From assembly GCA_951640165.1 (NCBI GenBank), contig OX621259.1, positions 4,774,001 through 4,838,000 of the forward strand: DNA of 64,000 nt. Direction: 5' to 3'. The position numbers and the translations under genes are program-made. Source of the DNA: Pseudoips prasinana. Taxonomy: Eukaryota; Arthropoda; Insecta; Lepidoptera; Nolidae. This document shows, piece by piece, positions 1-9,427 of the stretch. Every line of letters starts with the position of its first letter. Position 1 is the first letter of the stretch. Below the pieces are notes generated by a model that saw only the letters and a list, made by a program, of their open reading frames with translations, searched no databases and was not told where the DNA came from.

Positions 1-171
1 CCTTGTGAAACTTTGGAACTAACTACAATTAACAGGAATTTAGCAAATTCTTGCTAAGAGCAGGTACCTGAACGGGTCGGTTAAACGGATTGGTGTCTGC
101 CTCGTAAGGTAAAGGGTGCATATCCCGGTTAGATCCAAAAAGAGCTATTGTTATTTTTGAAGTGAACATAC
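1..171. other. No gene recognised; possible degenerate SINE head
   Basis: No credible reading frame is seen. Around 95-150 there is a weak tRNA-like stretch with a B-box-like GGTTAGATCC that may be an eroded SINE, but the match is too poor to assign a family. Confidence 0.3.
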
Positions 172-384
172 GATCCCAAAGTAAGCAGAGCTTCACTATG
201 GAAACCAGATATGTGATATGTTAGATATACTACTTTTTTCTTGTAAATTCATACTTATATAGATAATTAGACCTAGACTCCGGACAAAGAGAATTCATGC
301 ACACAAATATCTGTCCTGGGTGGGAATCAAACCCACAACCTGCGCCATGAAAGGCAAGCATTCGCCAACTACGCCAACAGGCCC
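172..384 (-). mobile_element. SINE-A copy (tRNA-derived SINE)
   Basis: Read on the minus strand, it starts with a tRNA-like head at the 384 end, with an A-box-like stretch and a degraded B box (GGTTTGATTCCC). The middle has the family signature for CTGAGTCTGG, and the copy ends at the diagnostic TTTGGGATC. The same layout is seen at 22774-23022, 52532-52765 and 60385-60622, which makes it a dispersed retroposon and not a tRNA gene. This copy is diverged. Confidence 0.75.
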
Positions 385-617
385 TTGTATTGAAATTATA
401 AAATATTTATATAGACTTCGAAAACATTAATATTATATTTACCTAGAGTTATTTTATTCAAAAATTTTCATTTTGTGCAATGAATTTTACTTAAAACCTC
501 AGAATGGTCTCTAACGAGAAAACCCATTACGTCTTTTTACCTTCAGTTAGAAGAAGTGCACACATTCATTAGTCCCGCCAGGGACGTAGTTAGAACCATT
601 GGGGGGCGGTTAGACTT

Positions 618-702
618 CTTACTAATATTATAAATACGAAAGTATGTGAGTATGGACGTTTGATACTCTTTCACGCAAAAACTACGCAACTGATTCCAGA
701 TT
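618..702 (+). mobile_element. Helitron 5' end fragment
   Basis: ACTAATATTATAAATACGAA followed by a run ending TTTCACGCAAAAACTAC matches the 5' part of the short Helitrons at 17624 and 38004. The 3' hairpin and CTAG end are missing, so this is a truncated copy. Confidence 0.55.
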
Positions 703-738
703 GTATTTTTAAACAGATTACAGATCTTTTTTCAAAGA

Positions 739-1121
739 CAACGCCCGCACTAGGGAAATTAATCCCTATGTCGCAGGGTACTTTACAAACATATAATTGA
801 CAAACACAAATCCAGACTTGGAAAGACTATTTATTTTATTTATTGCACGTGTGGCGCAGCGGCTAAGACACCGCTCCGTGTCGCGGGTTCGAGTCCCGTG
901 GACAACTATTTGTGTAACCCATAAATAGTTGTTCTGAGTTTGGGTGTAATTTGAGTCCGTCTATTATATGTTTGTAAGGTACCCCGCGACACAGGGATAA
1001 GATTCGATAGTGCGGGCGTTGACTTTAAAAAAAAGAAAAAAAAAATATGGGTTACACAAATATTTGTAGCCCGAGAATCAAAGGGGCAAGGTGGCTGCCT
1101 AAGGCGCTGCGCCACGTGCAG
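739..1121 (-). mobile_element. SINE-B copy split by another SINE-B
   Basis: The 3' half (739-821, read on the minus strand it ends GTGCGGGCGTTG) and the tRNA-like head (1047-1121, starting CTGCACGTGGCGCAGC) belong to one minus-strand SINE-B. The intact minus copy at 61016-61203 shows the two parts should be contiguous. The gap holds a plus-strand copy of the same family at 845-1020. Confidence 0.7.
845..1020 (+). mobile_element. SINE-B copy (tRNA-derived SINE)
   Basis: A tRNA-like head carries an A-box-like GTGGCGCAGCGG and a B box GGTTCGAGTCC. It is followed by the family core (ATAAATAGTTGTTCTGAGT, then GTCCGTCTATTATATG) and the 3' end GTGCGGGCGTTG. The same order occurs at 46203, 49360 and 61016. 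It lies inside an older opposite-strand copy, giving a natural inverted repeat. Confidence 0.75.
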
Positions 1122-1214
1122 TGAGATCCAAGACAGTCACGTGTTCCGGGAACTGCCTGAGTCAACTATGAGCTATATGATTATGTATCGCTGTCGATGT
1201 TGATTCATACATGT

Positions 1215-1925
1215 TATAGAGGCGGCTATATAAGAGGCATAAGGTGTAACAATCCTGCTGTTTGGCTGACGGCATGTAATATCGCCACCCCATTTCATCC
1301 CGTGGGAGGCGTAGTTGTCGATCCGAGGGTATAAGATAAGATAAGATAAGAAATTTTATTTGCTTAAACATGTGTATGCATACAGAAGCTAAATAAATAC
1401 ATGCATGTAAAATCTTAGAATAAAAGTGACTCACGACATGTCTGCCATTTTCCATGGCGTGCAAATATCTTAGGTATTACACAAGGATTACTGACTACAT
1501 TATAATCTATTATACTGTTATTACTACGAATTAATATATACATTAAATATCAGCAATATCGTTATACAATATTATTCCTTTCTTTAACATTCAATTACTT
1601 ACATATTAAAATTATCAAATTATTTATTATTTATTATTATATTATTATTATGTATATATCGAAATTAATTATGACAGTGAATATATTTATGATTTTAATT
1701 ATATTTAATAACATTCAATTATAATAATATTAATCAAAAAGCCAAATTACAAAAGCCTTAATTATGACAATGTTAGTTCTTATACCTACTTATTTATTTT
1801 TATGGCCCAGAGTCGCCCAGAGAATGAGCAGCAGCGTCTCTCTGTGTACTATGACCATCAGTTCGGCAACCCGTCTGCCTAGCGTGGCAATTATGGCATA
1901 TCCCTCCAAATTATGGACACAACTC
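1215..1925 (+). repeat. Repeat U copy interrupted by a LINE 3' tail
   Basis: The first part (about 1215-1325, CCCATTTCATCCCGTGGGAG) and second part (about 1795-1925, TACTATGACCATCAGTTCGG) are contiguous in the uninterrupted copy at 55198-55451. Between them lies a minus-strand retroposon tail whose 3' end is a pentamer run (TAAGA repeats at 1331-1352) followed by an AT-rich body. No coding sequence survives in the insert. Confidence 0.6.
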
Positions 1926-2269
1926 CATCGTGGAAATCTTTTCATTAAGCTGACGTTATGAAGCTGCAATAATAACTAAATGATTATCGTAGAAATGAAA
2001 TTTCATTTAATATTTTCTTACAGTGGTGCCCTTACATTCCTTCTAGCTGCGGCCCTGGTGCTTACTCCCATTATTATCAGCAACAAAAGCATTAGAAACA
2101 AAAGAGAACGTACCTGAATACGTACGGTATATATATTTTATAAAACAAAGAACTTTGCAGGTATACAGATATATAATACCATATAGACAGACATATTGAG
2201 TAGATTCATGTGAAAGATCACTACAGACAAACAACGAGGGTCCTTTAGACCACATAACTACAGTAAAAC

Positions 2270-2432
2270 TTAGATATACGTAACGCTACTATCTATAATG
2301 TTTTAACATTCCGTGTACCTAAATATCTATAATAAGTAACTAGAAATAATAACTGTATACAAACATGTTCTGACTATTTACAAGTGCTTTTTTAAAGTCT
2401 ACGTGAATAAAAACCTTTTTTATTTATTTATT
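2270..2432 (+). mobile_element. LINE 3'-end fragment
   Basis: The stretch containing AACATGTTCTGACTATTTAC and CTACGTGAATAAAAACC recurs in reverse orientation at 11060, 41345 and 46090. It behaves as a 3' untranslated tail of a LINE family. No coding region is attached here. Confidence 0.5.
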
Positions 2433-2453
2433 TTATATGATATGATATATAAT

Positions 2454-3409
2454 TCCTGGGACATTATTCACATACGGCCATCTGATCCCAAAGTCAAAGT
2501 CAAAGTAACTTTATTCCGTAAAAATTTTACATTTATGTGGAATCGTCATATTTTTTTACCCTACCTTGCAGTACATGACGTGGCAGCTACTGAGAAACAC
2601 AGCCAGAAAACTCAGTAGGAATCCTTTTTTTAAATAAAATATACTTAAGATTAATTACAATCATGTGTGTTGACTCAGAACAACTCCATCCCAAGCACTT
2701 TTATCACTAAAATAATCAGAAATTTTGTAATATGCCCTGCTACATAATTTGGCTTTAATAATTCTTTTAAACTTATTCGTAGACAATTCTCTAATATCAT
2801 TGGGAATTTTGTTATAAAATCTTATACATTGCCCGATAAAAGAGTTACTTATTTTGTGGAGACGGGTAGTATGCAGTATGAGATTATTCTTATATCTAGT
2901 ATTTACATTATGTGTATCGCTCCTTTTACAGAAGGAATCGATATTTTTATGCACATATAGTAAGTTTTCATATATATACTGAGATGGTACAGTTAGAATG
3001 TTGACTTCTTTGAATTTTTCTCTTAGAGACACTCTCGGGCCAAGATTATAGATAGCTCTTACAGCTCGTTTTTGCAATATAAATATGGTGTTAATGTCAG
3101 CAGAGCTACCCCAGAGAAGAATTCCATAGGACATTACACTATGAAAATAACTGAAATAAACCATTCTAGCTGTGTCAACATCAGTCAGCCGTCTAAAAGT
3201 TTTCACTGCATATGCTGCAGAACTTAATTTGCCGGACAGTTTTTCTATTTGTGGGCTCCATTGTAACAAACAAAGCAGAGCTTGTATTATGGAAACCAGA
3301 TAACTTATATACTACTTTCCTTTTGTAAATACATACTTTTATAGATAATTACATCCAGAGTCAGGACGAACAGACATGTTCATGTACACAAATATCTGTC
3401 CGAAGTGGG
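2454..3409 (-). mobile_element. SINE-A copy interrupted by a Jockey-like LINE
   Basis: 2454-2492 (TCCTGGGACATTATTCACAT through GATCCCAAA) is the 3' end of a minus-strand SINE-A, and 3271-3409 (CAAAGCAGAGCTTG onward) is the next part of the same SINE. Joined, they match the intact copy at 22774-23022. The tRNA head is missing beyond 3409, where an RTE 3' scrap (about 3415-3452) abuts. Confidence 0.7.
2493..3268 (-). pseudogene. Jockey-like LINE, 3' fragment of reverse transcriptase ORF
   Basis: About 200 codons remain open on the minus strand (3269-2661). They correspond to the region after the polymerase core of Jockey/CR1-group LINEs: YFSYFHSVMSYGILLWG, LQKRAVRAIYNL and the late IGQCIRFYNKIPNDI motif are characteristic of this C-terminal domain. 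The catalytic YxDD block is absent because of 5' truncation, so the piece is dead. About 165 bp of 3' UTR follows to 2493 and ends in a CTTTGA-type repeat. It sits inside a SINE-A copy, so it inserted after that SINE. Confidence 0.75.
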
Positions 3410-3458
3410 CTTGTGAGCTTCACAATTGGCCGTCTTGCGCTGTCCGCATTTATGTACC

Positions 3459-3602
3459 TTGTACAGACGTCAGCACATCCAACTACCTCAAACTGTCAAA
3501 TTTCTTTTATAGATTTTCAACTTTATCACAAAAGCATAAAGTTCACTTTCAATTGGTTAAATTTGGCAGATTGGGGTAGCTTTGTATGCTGGCGTCTGTA
3601 CA
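3459..3602. mobile_element. MITE-3 copy (palindromic, about 144 bp)
   Basis: Inverted termini TTGTACAGACGTCAGCAC and GCTGGCGTCTGTACAA bound a non-coding body. Near-identical elements lie at 23080-23225, 23904-24049 and 61423-61553. It is a non-autonomous DNA transposon. The matching transposase is not in the window. Confidence 0.75.
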
Positions 3603-3853
3603 AATACCTAGGTGCTAACAAATAATGTCCGGTAATTATTTGTTGGTATTTGTTGTTTACTTCAAATTCACATCGTAGGTACAAGTTTTGAAGTCCTTGC
3701 GGACCACTAATAGAGAGTACTTGATGCTAAGGACGTTAGTTGACTGGACTATTCCAACTCGCAGTTTCAGAGTTTACGTGAGAACTAATCTTGTTTGCAG
3801 CCATACCACAGACTAATAATACATTTGGATATATTTGAGCTGGAAGATATATA

Positions 3854-4534
3854 TAACATGTAACGTAATTAATGCACACCCCTCAAACACCCCAATTAGA
3901 ATATTATGTTGTAATCATAACACATACACTGAATTTTTAATTTAGCATGTATAGGTATGCATTGTTATTTACTAAACTAGTTTCTTGGAATAAAGTTTAT
4001 TTTTCTTTATTTTTTATTGAGTGATGGAATTTGTATGAATACAAATAAAACTGCGATTTTATGCTTAACTTAACTGCGATTGCAATAAAACTGCGATTTG
4101 CGACGGTCACCGTAGCCTAGTTGGTAGTGCTCCTGCCTACGAAGCTGGTGGTCCTGGGTTCGAATCCCGGTAAGTGCAAATATTTGTGTGATGAGCACGA
4201 ATATTTGTTTCTGAGTCATGGATATTTTCTATGTATATAAGTATTTATCTACCTATATAAGTATGTATATCGTCGCCTGGTACCCATAGTACAAGCTTTG
4301 CTTAGTTTGGGGCTAGGAGGATCTGTGTTCATAGATATTTAAAAAGTCCTATTACTTTGACTTACGGTCCATTTCAATTTGTTTTGACTGTACAGGGTTA
4401 AAATAACGATAATTTCCGTAGTTTTAATTATTTTGGAATAAAAAATTAACTATGTTCAAAATGATATAAATCGATTTAGTAAACGATTCTGAACAAACTA
4501 TTTTCAGGGTGTGTGTTAATTAAGTTACATGTTG
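3854..4534 (+). mobile_element. MITE-1 copy carrying a SINE-C insertion
   Basis: The element runs from ACATGTAACGTAATTAATGC to GTTACATGTTG, an inverted pair shared with copies at 10796-12003, 13227-13920 and 53347. The internal landmarks TGACTTACGGTCCATTTC and AAACGATTCTGAACAAAC are also shared. Removing the SINE at 4102-4344 restores the arrangement of the other copies. The 10796 copy has an empty site showing TA target duplication, so the family is probably mobilised by a Tc1/mariner-type transposase. Confidence 0.75.
4102..4344 (+). mobile_element. SINE-C copy (tRNA-derived SINE)
   Basis: The tRNA-like head has an A box TAGCCTAGTTGG and a B box GGTTCGAATCC. The body (ATATTTGTTTCTGAGTCATG) is followed by a 3' half ending TACAAGCTTTGCTTAGTTTG. 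Reverse copies lie at 12287-12521 and 28839-29077. The element interrupts MITE-1. The last part resembles that of SINE-A, implying a shared 3' tail. Confidence 0.8.
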
Positions 4535-4546
4535 TATATGTGTCTA

Positions 4547-5266
4547 CTAGCTATGCCCGCATTTTGTAATGACTCCGTAAATTTTACATCAGATGACCCC
4601 TAATATTTTGTCTCTTATTACTTACTTACTTATCGTATGGGCAGTGGTTACCTTAGTGTCAGAGATGTTCAAGCCGCCCAGAAGGCCTCTGACATGGCTT
4701 AATGACTGTTCTCTAATGGCTGCGGGACCGACAGCTTAAAGTGCCTTAGCAGCACAGAGACGCTCAGATATTAAACCACTTTGGCGGTCACCCATCTATG
4801 GAATGAACGCGAGCCTAGTTGCTTAACCTCGCCGATCACTTACAGACCTTTGAGAGCATCAAGCTGTGAGCGGCTCAATCTCTTATTGCAAACTTATAAA
4901 ACGTACACACAAACCTTACATATTTCCATACCTACAGAATTTCATTCCCTATCCTCTATTGTTACTTTACACCCTTTGGGATAGAACTTTTACAAACTTT
5001 AAATATCATATTTAGTTATATCGTTTCAATAGTCTAAAAAAATAAGTTTTAAGCTTTAACTCTAAAAATGATGATACTTCCATACAACCTTTTATGCCCC
5101 TTTTCAACCTCTTACAATCTTTTTTCGCACTAAAAAGCCATATCCATTGCCATACTTTAGACTAATTGTTTACCAAATTTCATTTAAATCACTTCAGTAG
5201 TTTTCACATGAAAGCGTGACAGACTAACAGGCAGAGTTACTTTCTCATTAATAACATTAGTAAGGA
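4547..5266 (-). mobile_element. Helitron, non-autonomous, with internal repeat S
   Basis: On the minus strand it starts TCCTTACTAATGTTATTAAT (5266) and ends GCATAGCTAG (4547), matching the TC...CTAG rule for Helitrons and the family start seen at 17624 and 38004. About 4620-4880 is a copy of repeat S (GACCGACAGCTTAAAGTGCC) and is probably nested. No Rep/helicase coding is present. The open stretch at 4781-4984 is repeat S and not a gene. Confidence 0.6.
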
Positions 5267-5431
5267 TTATTAAAATTTACAGTAATAAACGAATGTAATT
5301 CTCTCTCTTTCTGTTTTCACTAACTTATTTGTCCCTCTCAATTCGCCCGATCACACACTTCGTAACGCTCTCCTCACGCATTTTCCAGCATACTTCCCAA
5401 GTCAAGTGGGTGTAATAATAATAATAATCAT

Positions 5432-8400
5432 AAAAAAAAAAAAAAAAAAAAAATTGTGTCAGTAGTGACGGTTGTTATTTTTTCAATTTTATTCATATTT
5501 ATTGTTTAAATTATTATCTCTCGCATTATATTACTTACTAACTTAAAATTACTGTGTAAAATCTATTTTAAATTTTAACATACAACAAAATACAAGAAAT
5601 AATTATAATATGCAACGACGTTGGTACTACATACAGTTTGACATGAGTGAAAGTGACAGCTATCACAATGAAAATCCATATCCATACAGACAATTATGTT
5701 ATAAACAACCAAAATGCTGACCAGACGGAGAGCACGAGCAAGACCCCCGGACTCATCGCCGCGTCGCTCCACCACCCAAGTGTTTGATACCGTCCCAGTG
5801 GTGATTTCGCCAAACTCCAGTGCGAACAACGATGACGATGAATATTTTTCTCCGCCAACGTCGTCTCCACCAATACGGCGGCGAAGAGCCCGGCCACCGC
5901 GAGAATTGGGACTTACGGGGCAACCAGCCCCGAGCAGGGTCCCCGCTCCCGGTGGTAATGTGCAGCGCATGCGATGGACTAACTCCATTAATGAAAATGT
6001 GATGCGCGCATATTTTGAGGCTACAGAGGGGGGTACTCAACTTACTGCATATCGTGCTCGAATGCTATCTTTCTTCCAGGAACTTGAACCAACTATCAAC
6101 GTATCGGCACAACGACTTTCGGATCAGGTACGGGTTATTCAGCGTAATCATATGTTGAACGATACCGTGCTTGATCAGCTGCGCTCGGAGGCCCTCAATA
6201 GCCGTATTGTTCCCGTCCCGCCCGTGGCCCAAACATCCACCATGGCTCCACCGCATTCTGCCGCTAGTGCGGGCGACGATGGGGATGATATGACTACTGA
6301 CGTAAGTAGTATGTACAATGAAATAAGAAGCACCTTTGAGGTTGTGGTTCGAGAATATCGGTCCACGGCAAACCATCTCAAACCACGGTTGCCGCGCTTG
6401 CCCATGCATAATAAAAATAAAACATTAGTGTGCACCCTAGATTCAATAATGGCGGAATACTTTGCCACTAGTGAAGACCTAACGGATATGCATTCTCTCC
6501 TGTATTGCGGGGCTATTACCGCATGTCGTGTAGCACGTGTCAAGTTTCCCGATTATGACGAAGCTACACGACCGAGATCTGCTGTACCGACCTGGCAGTG
6601 CAGGATTGAACGGCGTATCCGTGAGGCTAGGGTGCTCATTGACAAGCTTCGATCCTTTCAAGAGGGTAACACCCGTCCTCGAGTCATGCGCTTTGTAAAG
6701 AAGGTGTTTATGGGGACTGATATCAGTCCCCGCGATTACATATCACATGTTACAGAGCGCATAGATTTCTATAAACAAAAAATTTATGCATGGGCTAGTC
6801 GTATTCGGAGATATAAAAAACGCGTGGATCGATATTCCCAAAACCACAAATTCCAAAAGGACCAGAGATGGGTATATAAATTGTGGGAGCAGACTGAACA
6901 ACGGACTAACGGCGATGGGCCCCGGCCAGATAGTGACGCCATGATATCTTTCTGGCGTAATATCTGGTCGGTACCCATCGCTCACTCCGAGGGCGATTGG
7001 ATGGGGGTCGTTAAACGTGTGTGTGAGCCTATTGAAGAAATGAATAGTACTTCTATCACATCCGACGACGTCGCTAGTGCAGTCTACCGTTTGTCTAACT
7101 GGAAATCTCCAGGGCCAGATGGACTGCACAATTTTTGGTTAAAATGGCTACGAAGCTCGCACGAATATTTGGCTATCAAATTCCAGTCGGCTTTAGAGTC
7201 AGGTTCGCTCCCACAATTTATGACCACAGGTGTAACCCACTTGATCCATAAGTCAGGTAGTACCGCGGAACCCAAGAACTATAGACCAATTACATGTCTT
7301 CCAACCATGTACAAAATTTTAACATCAATATTAAAAACCAAAATCTGCAATCACATTTACAGAAATGCAATTATATCTACAGCTCAAAATGGATGTAGGA
7401 ATGGGTCCCGCGGTACTAAGGAATTGCTTCTTATTGACACGGCCATTTGCCAGCAGGTACGCCGAAACCGAAAAGATCTTTCGACATGCTGGATAGATTA
7501 CAAGAAGGCCTATGACTCCGTGCCCCATACTTGGCTTATGAGAGTTCTAGAATTGTATAAAATAAATACAATTTTACGTACCTTCCTGAGGACATGTATG
7601 GAGCAGTGGAGTACAGTCCTTCTTTATCCAGGATCTCGCCAGACCTTGGGGAACGGTGAGCCTATAAGGATAGAACGGGGAATCTTTCAGGGCGACAGTT
7701 TGAGCCCATTGTGGTTTTGCCTGGCTCTGAACCCTCTGAGCACACTACTAGAGGATTCTGGGTTAGGTTATCGACTGCGGAGAGGAGGACAAGTAATATC
7801 ACACCTCCTTAACATGGATGACTTAAAGTTATTTGCCTCTAGCAATCTTCACTTGTCAGCGTTACTGAAGCTCACAGAAAACTTCAGTAACTCTATCAGA
7901 ATGGAGTTTGGTATTGACAAATGTGCAGTCATGCATGCAAAACGAGGGAAGATAGTGGAATCTCAGAGCACCCAACTCTCAGCTTCCATTAACTTAGTAA
8001 CCCTCTCTGCAACCGAAACCTACAAGTACTTGGGTATGTCACAGGCATTAGGCATCAAAGAGGCTGACATGAAGGAGTCATTGCGGGGGCGCTTCTTGGG
8101 CCGCTTGACAAAAGTGCTGAAAAGCCTATTGTCCGGAGGGAACAAGGTGCGTGCTTACAATGGGTGGGTCATGCCAGTCTTGTTGTACTCCTTTGGAATA
8201 CTCAAGTGGACTCAAACTGAGCTAGACGCCCTGGACCGAACAGTCCGAACGCGGCTGACATCACATCGGATGCATCACCCCCGCTCTTCTGTGATGAGAT
8301 TGTACATCCCACGGAAATGTGGTGGTCGTGGCTTTTTAAATGCTAAAACTCTGCATAACCGTGAGCTGTATAATCTTAGAAACTATTTCCTACATAATAG

Positions 8401-9424
8401 TGTGGGTATGCATGCGGACGTGATCGCCGTGGACAATGGATTCACCGCTCTATCCTTAGCCAAAACTAACTGGCGTCAACCTACGGTACTTAGCACCAGT
8501 GACCGCAAGGAGGTATGGCAGAGCAAGGAACTTCATGGCAGATTTTACAAGGCCCTGCACGGGCCAGATGTAGATTTAACAGCATCAGTAGCCTGGCTAC
8601 GGTTCGGTGACCTTTTTGGGGAAACCGAGGGTTTTGTCTGTGCAATTACTGACGAAGTAGTAATGACGAATAACTACCGGAGATTTATACTGAGGGATGG
8701 TACTGTTGACATTTGTCGGACATGTCACCGCCCTGGGGAATCCCTCAGACATATAATTTCTGGTTGCTCCCGTCTTGCTAATGGTGAGTATTTGCACAGG
8801 CACAATCAAGTAGCCAGGATAATCCATCAGCAACTTGCTCTGCGGTACAACCTTGTGACGTCGGAGGTGCCCTACTACAGATACGTTCCAGAGACAATAC
8901 TGGAGAATGGCCGTGTCACATTGTACTGGGACAGATCCATCATCACAGATAGGACTATTGTTGCCAATAAGCCTGATATTGTGATGGTGGATCGCCAAGA
9001 GCGCCGGGCAGTGATCGTCGATGTTGCTGTCCCACATGATGACAACCTTGTGAAAGCTGAAAAAGACAAGGAAATTAAATACCTTGACCTAGCACGCGAG
9101 GTTGTTGACATGTGGGACGTCGACTCGGCGATCATTGTACCGATTTTCGTTTCTGCCCATGGTTTGATTGCCAAGAGCCTCGACCGTCACCTTAAGAGGC
9201 TCGCGTTAGGCAGTTGGGTCAAGGGTCAGGTTCAGAAGGCAGTTATTTTAGAGACGGCGCGTATTGTGAGGAGGTTCCTCTCTCTGGAGCCTTGACCATC
9301 GCTAGCATGGACCCTGCTCCCGTTGCCGATTGGATGTCTATTTTTTATATTTATAAATATATTTTTTTTTGTAACAATCTATTTGTAAATGTATAAAATA
9401 AGAATGAAATGGAATAAAAGACAT
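5432..9424 (+). mobile_element. Full-length Dong/R4-clade non-LTR retrotransposon (copy 1)
   Basis: Upstream there is a TAA/ATA run (5413-5429) and a 22-A run, then about 260 bp of 5' leader, one long ORF and a 3' UTR of about 130 bp. The 3' UTR ends in AATAAAAGACA immediately before a second TAA run (from about 9423). Dong elements of the R4 clade are known to insert specifically at TAA repeats, and both flanks fit. The second copy at 61947 starts directly after TAATAATAATAAT, a third junction with the same target. Confidence 0.88.
5714..9295 (+). CDS. Dong/R4-type retrotransposon polyprotein (DNA-binding, RT, restriction-like endonuclease)
   Basis: The 1193-residue single ORF has the architecture of the R4/Dong clade. 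Residues 1-80 are Arg/Pro/Ser-rich. Residues 86-160 (RMRWTNSINENVMRAYF onward) resemble the Myb-like DNA-binding region. The reverse transcriptase follows, with KSPGPDG near 463, NYRPITCLP, FQGDSLSPL and the catalytic box near 698-703. A Cys-Cys-His-Cys knuckle (CRTCHRPGESLRHIISGC) starts near 1000, and a PD-(D/E)xK-type endonuclease (KPDIVMVD ... VIVDVAVP) lies near 1085-1110. Priming is expected by nicking TAA repeats. Oddity: the catalytic box reads N-M-D-D (codon 700 AAC at 7811-7813), whereas copy 2 has TAC giving Y-M-D-D, so this otherwise intact ORF is probably catalytically weakened. The start ATG is the first in frame after the leader. Confidence 0.88.
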   Translation: MLTRRRARARPPDSSPRRSTTQVFDTVPVVISPNSSANNDDDEYFSPPTSSPPIRRRRARPPRELGLTGQPAPSRVPAPGGNVQRMRWTNSINENVMRAYFEATEGGTQLTAYRARMLSFFQELEPTINVSAQRLSDQVRVIQRNHMLNDTVLDQLRSEALNSRIVPVPPVAQTSTMAPPHSAASAGDDGDDMTTDVSSMYNEIRSTFEVVVREYRSTANHLKPRLPRLPMHNKNKTLVCTLDSIMAEYFATSEDLTDMHSLLYCGAITACRVARVKFPDYDEATRPRSAVPTWQCRIERRIREARVLIDKLRSFQEGNTRPRVMRFVKKVFMGTDISPRDYISHVTERIDFYKQKIYAWASRIRRYKKRVDRYSQNHKFQKDQRWVYKLWEQTEQRTNGDGPRPDSDAMISFWRNIWSVPIAHSEGDWMGVVKRVCEPIEEMNSTSITSDDVASAVYRLSNWKSPGPDGLHNFWLKWLRSSHEYLAIKFQSALESGSLPQFMTTGVTHLIHKSGSTAEPKNYRPITCLPTMYKILTSILKTKICNHIYRNAIISTAQNGCRNGSRGTKELLLIDTAICQQVRRNRKDLSTCWIDYKKAYDSVPHTWLMRVLELYKINTILRTFLRTCMEQWSTVLLYPGSRQTLGNGEPIRIERGIFQGDSLSPLWFCLALNPLSTLLEDSGLGYRLRRGGQVISHLLNMDDLKLFASSNLHLSALLKLTENFSNSIRMEFGIDKCAVMHAKRGKIVESQSTQLSASINLVTLSATETYKYLGMSQALGIKEADMKESLRGRFLGRLTKVLKSLLSGGNKVRAYNGWVMPVLLYSFGILKWTQTELDALDRTVRTRLTSHRMHHPRSSVMRLYIPRKCGGRGFLNAKTLHNRELYNLRNYFLHNSVGMHADVIAVDNGFTALSLAKTNWRQPTVLSTSDRKEVWQSKELHGRFYKALHGPDVDLTASVAWLRFGDLFGETEGFVCAITDEVVMTNNYRRFILRDGTVDICRTCHRPGESLRHIISGCSRLANGEYLHRHNQVARIIHQQLALRYNLVTSEVPYYRYVPETILENGRVTLYWDRSIITDRTIVANKPDIVMVDRQERRAVIVDVAVPHDDNLVKAEKDKEIKYLDLAREVVDMWDVDSAIIVPIFVSAHGLIAKSLDRHLKRLALGSWVKGQVQKAVILETARIVRRFLSLEP

Positions 9425-9427
9425 AAT

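Noticed and set aside
4102..4180. Functional tRNA gene (A and B boxes present), also at 845, 22950, 28620, 46203, 49360, 61200
   Set aside because: The heads are dispersed with conserved non-tRNA bodies and tails, and lack convincing full cloverleaf ends, so they are SINEs.
5575..7528. Several minus-strand ORFs of 60-137 codons under the Dong ORF
   Set aside because: Shadows of the long plus-strand coding sequence. The same antisense frames reappear under copy 2.
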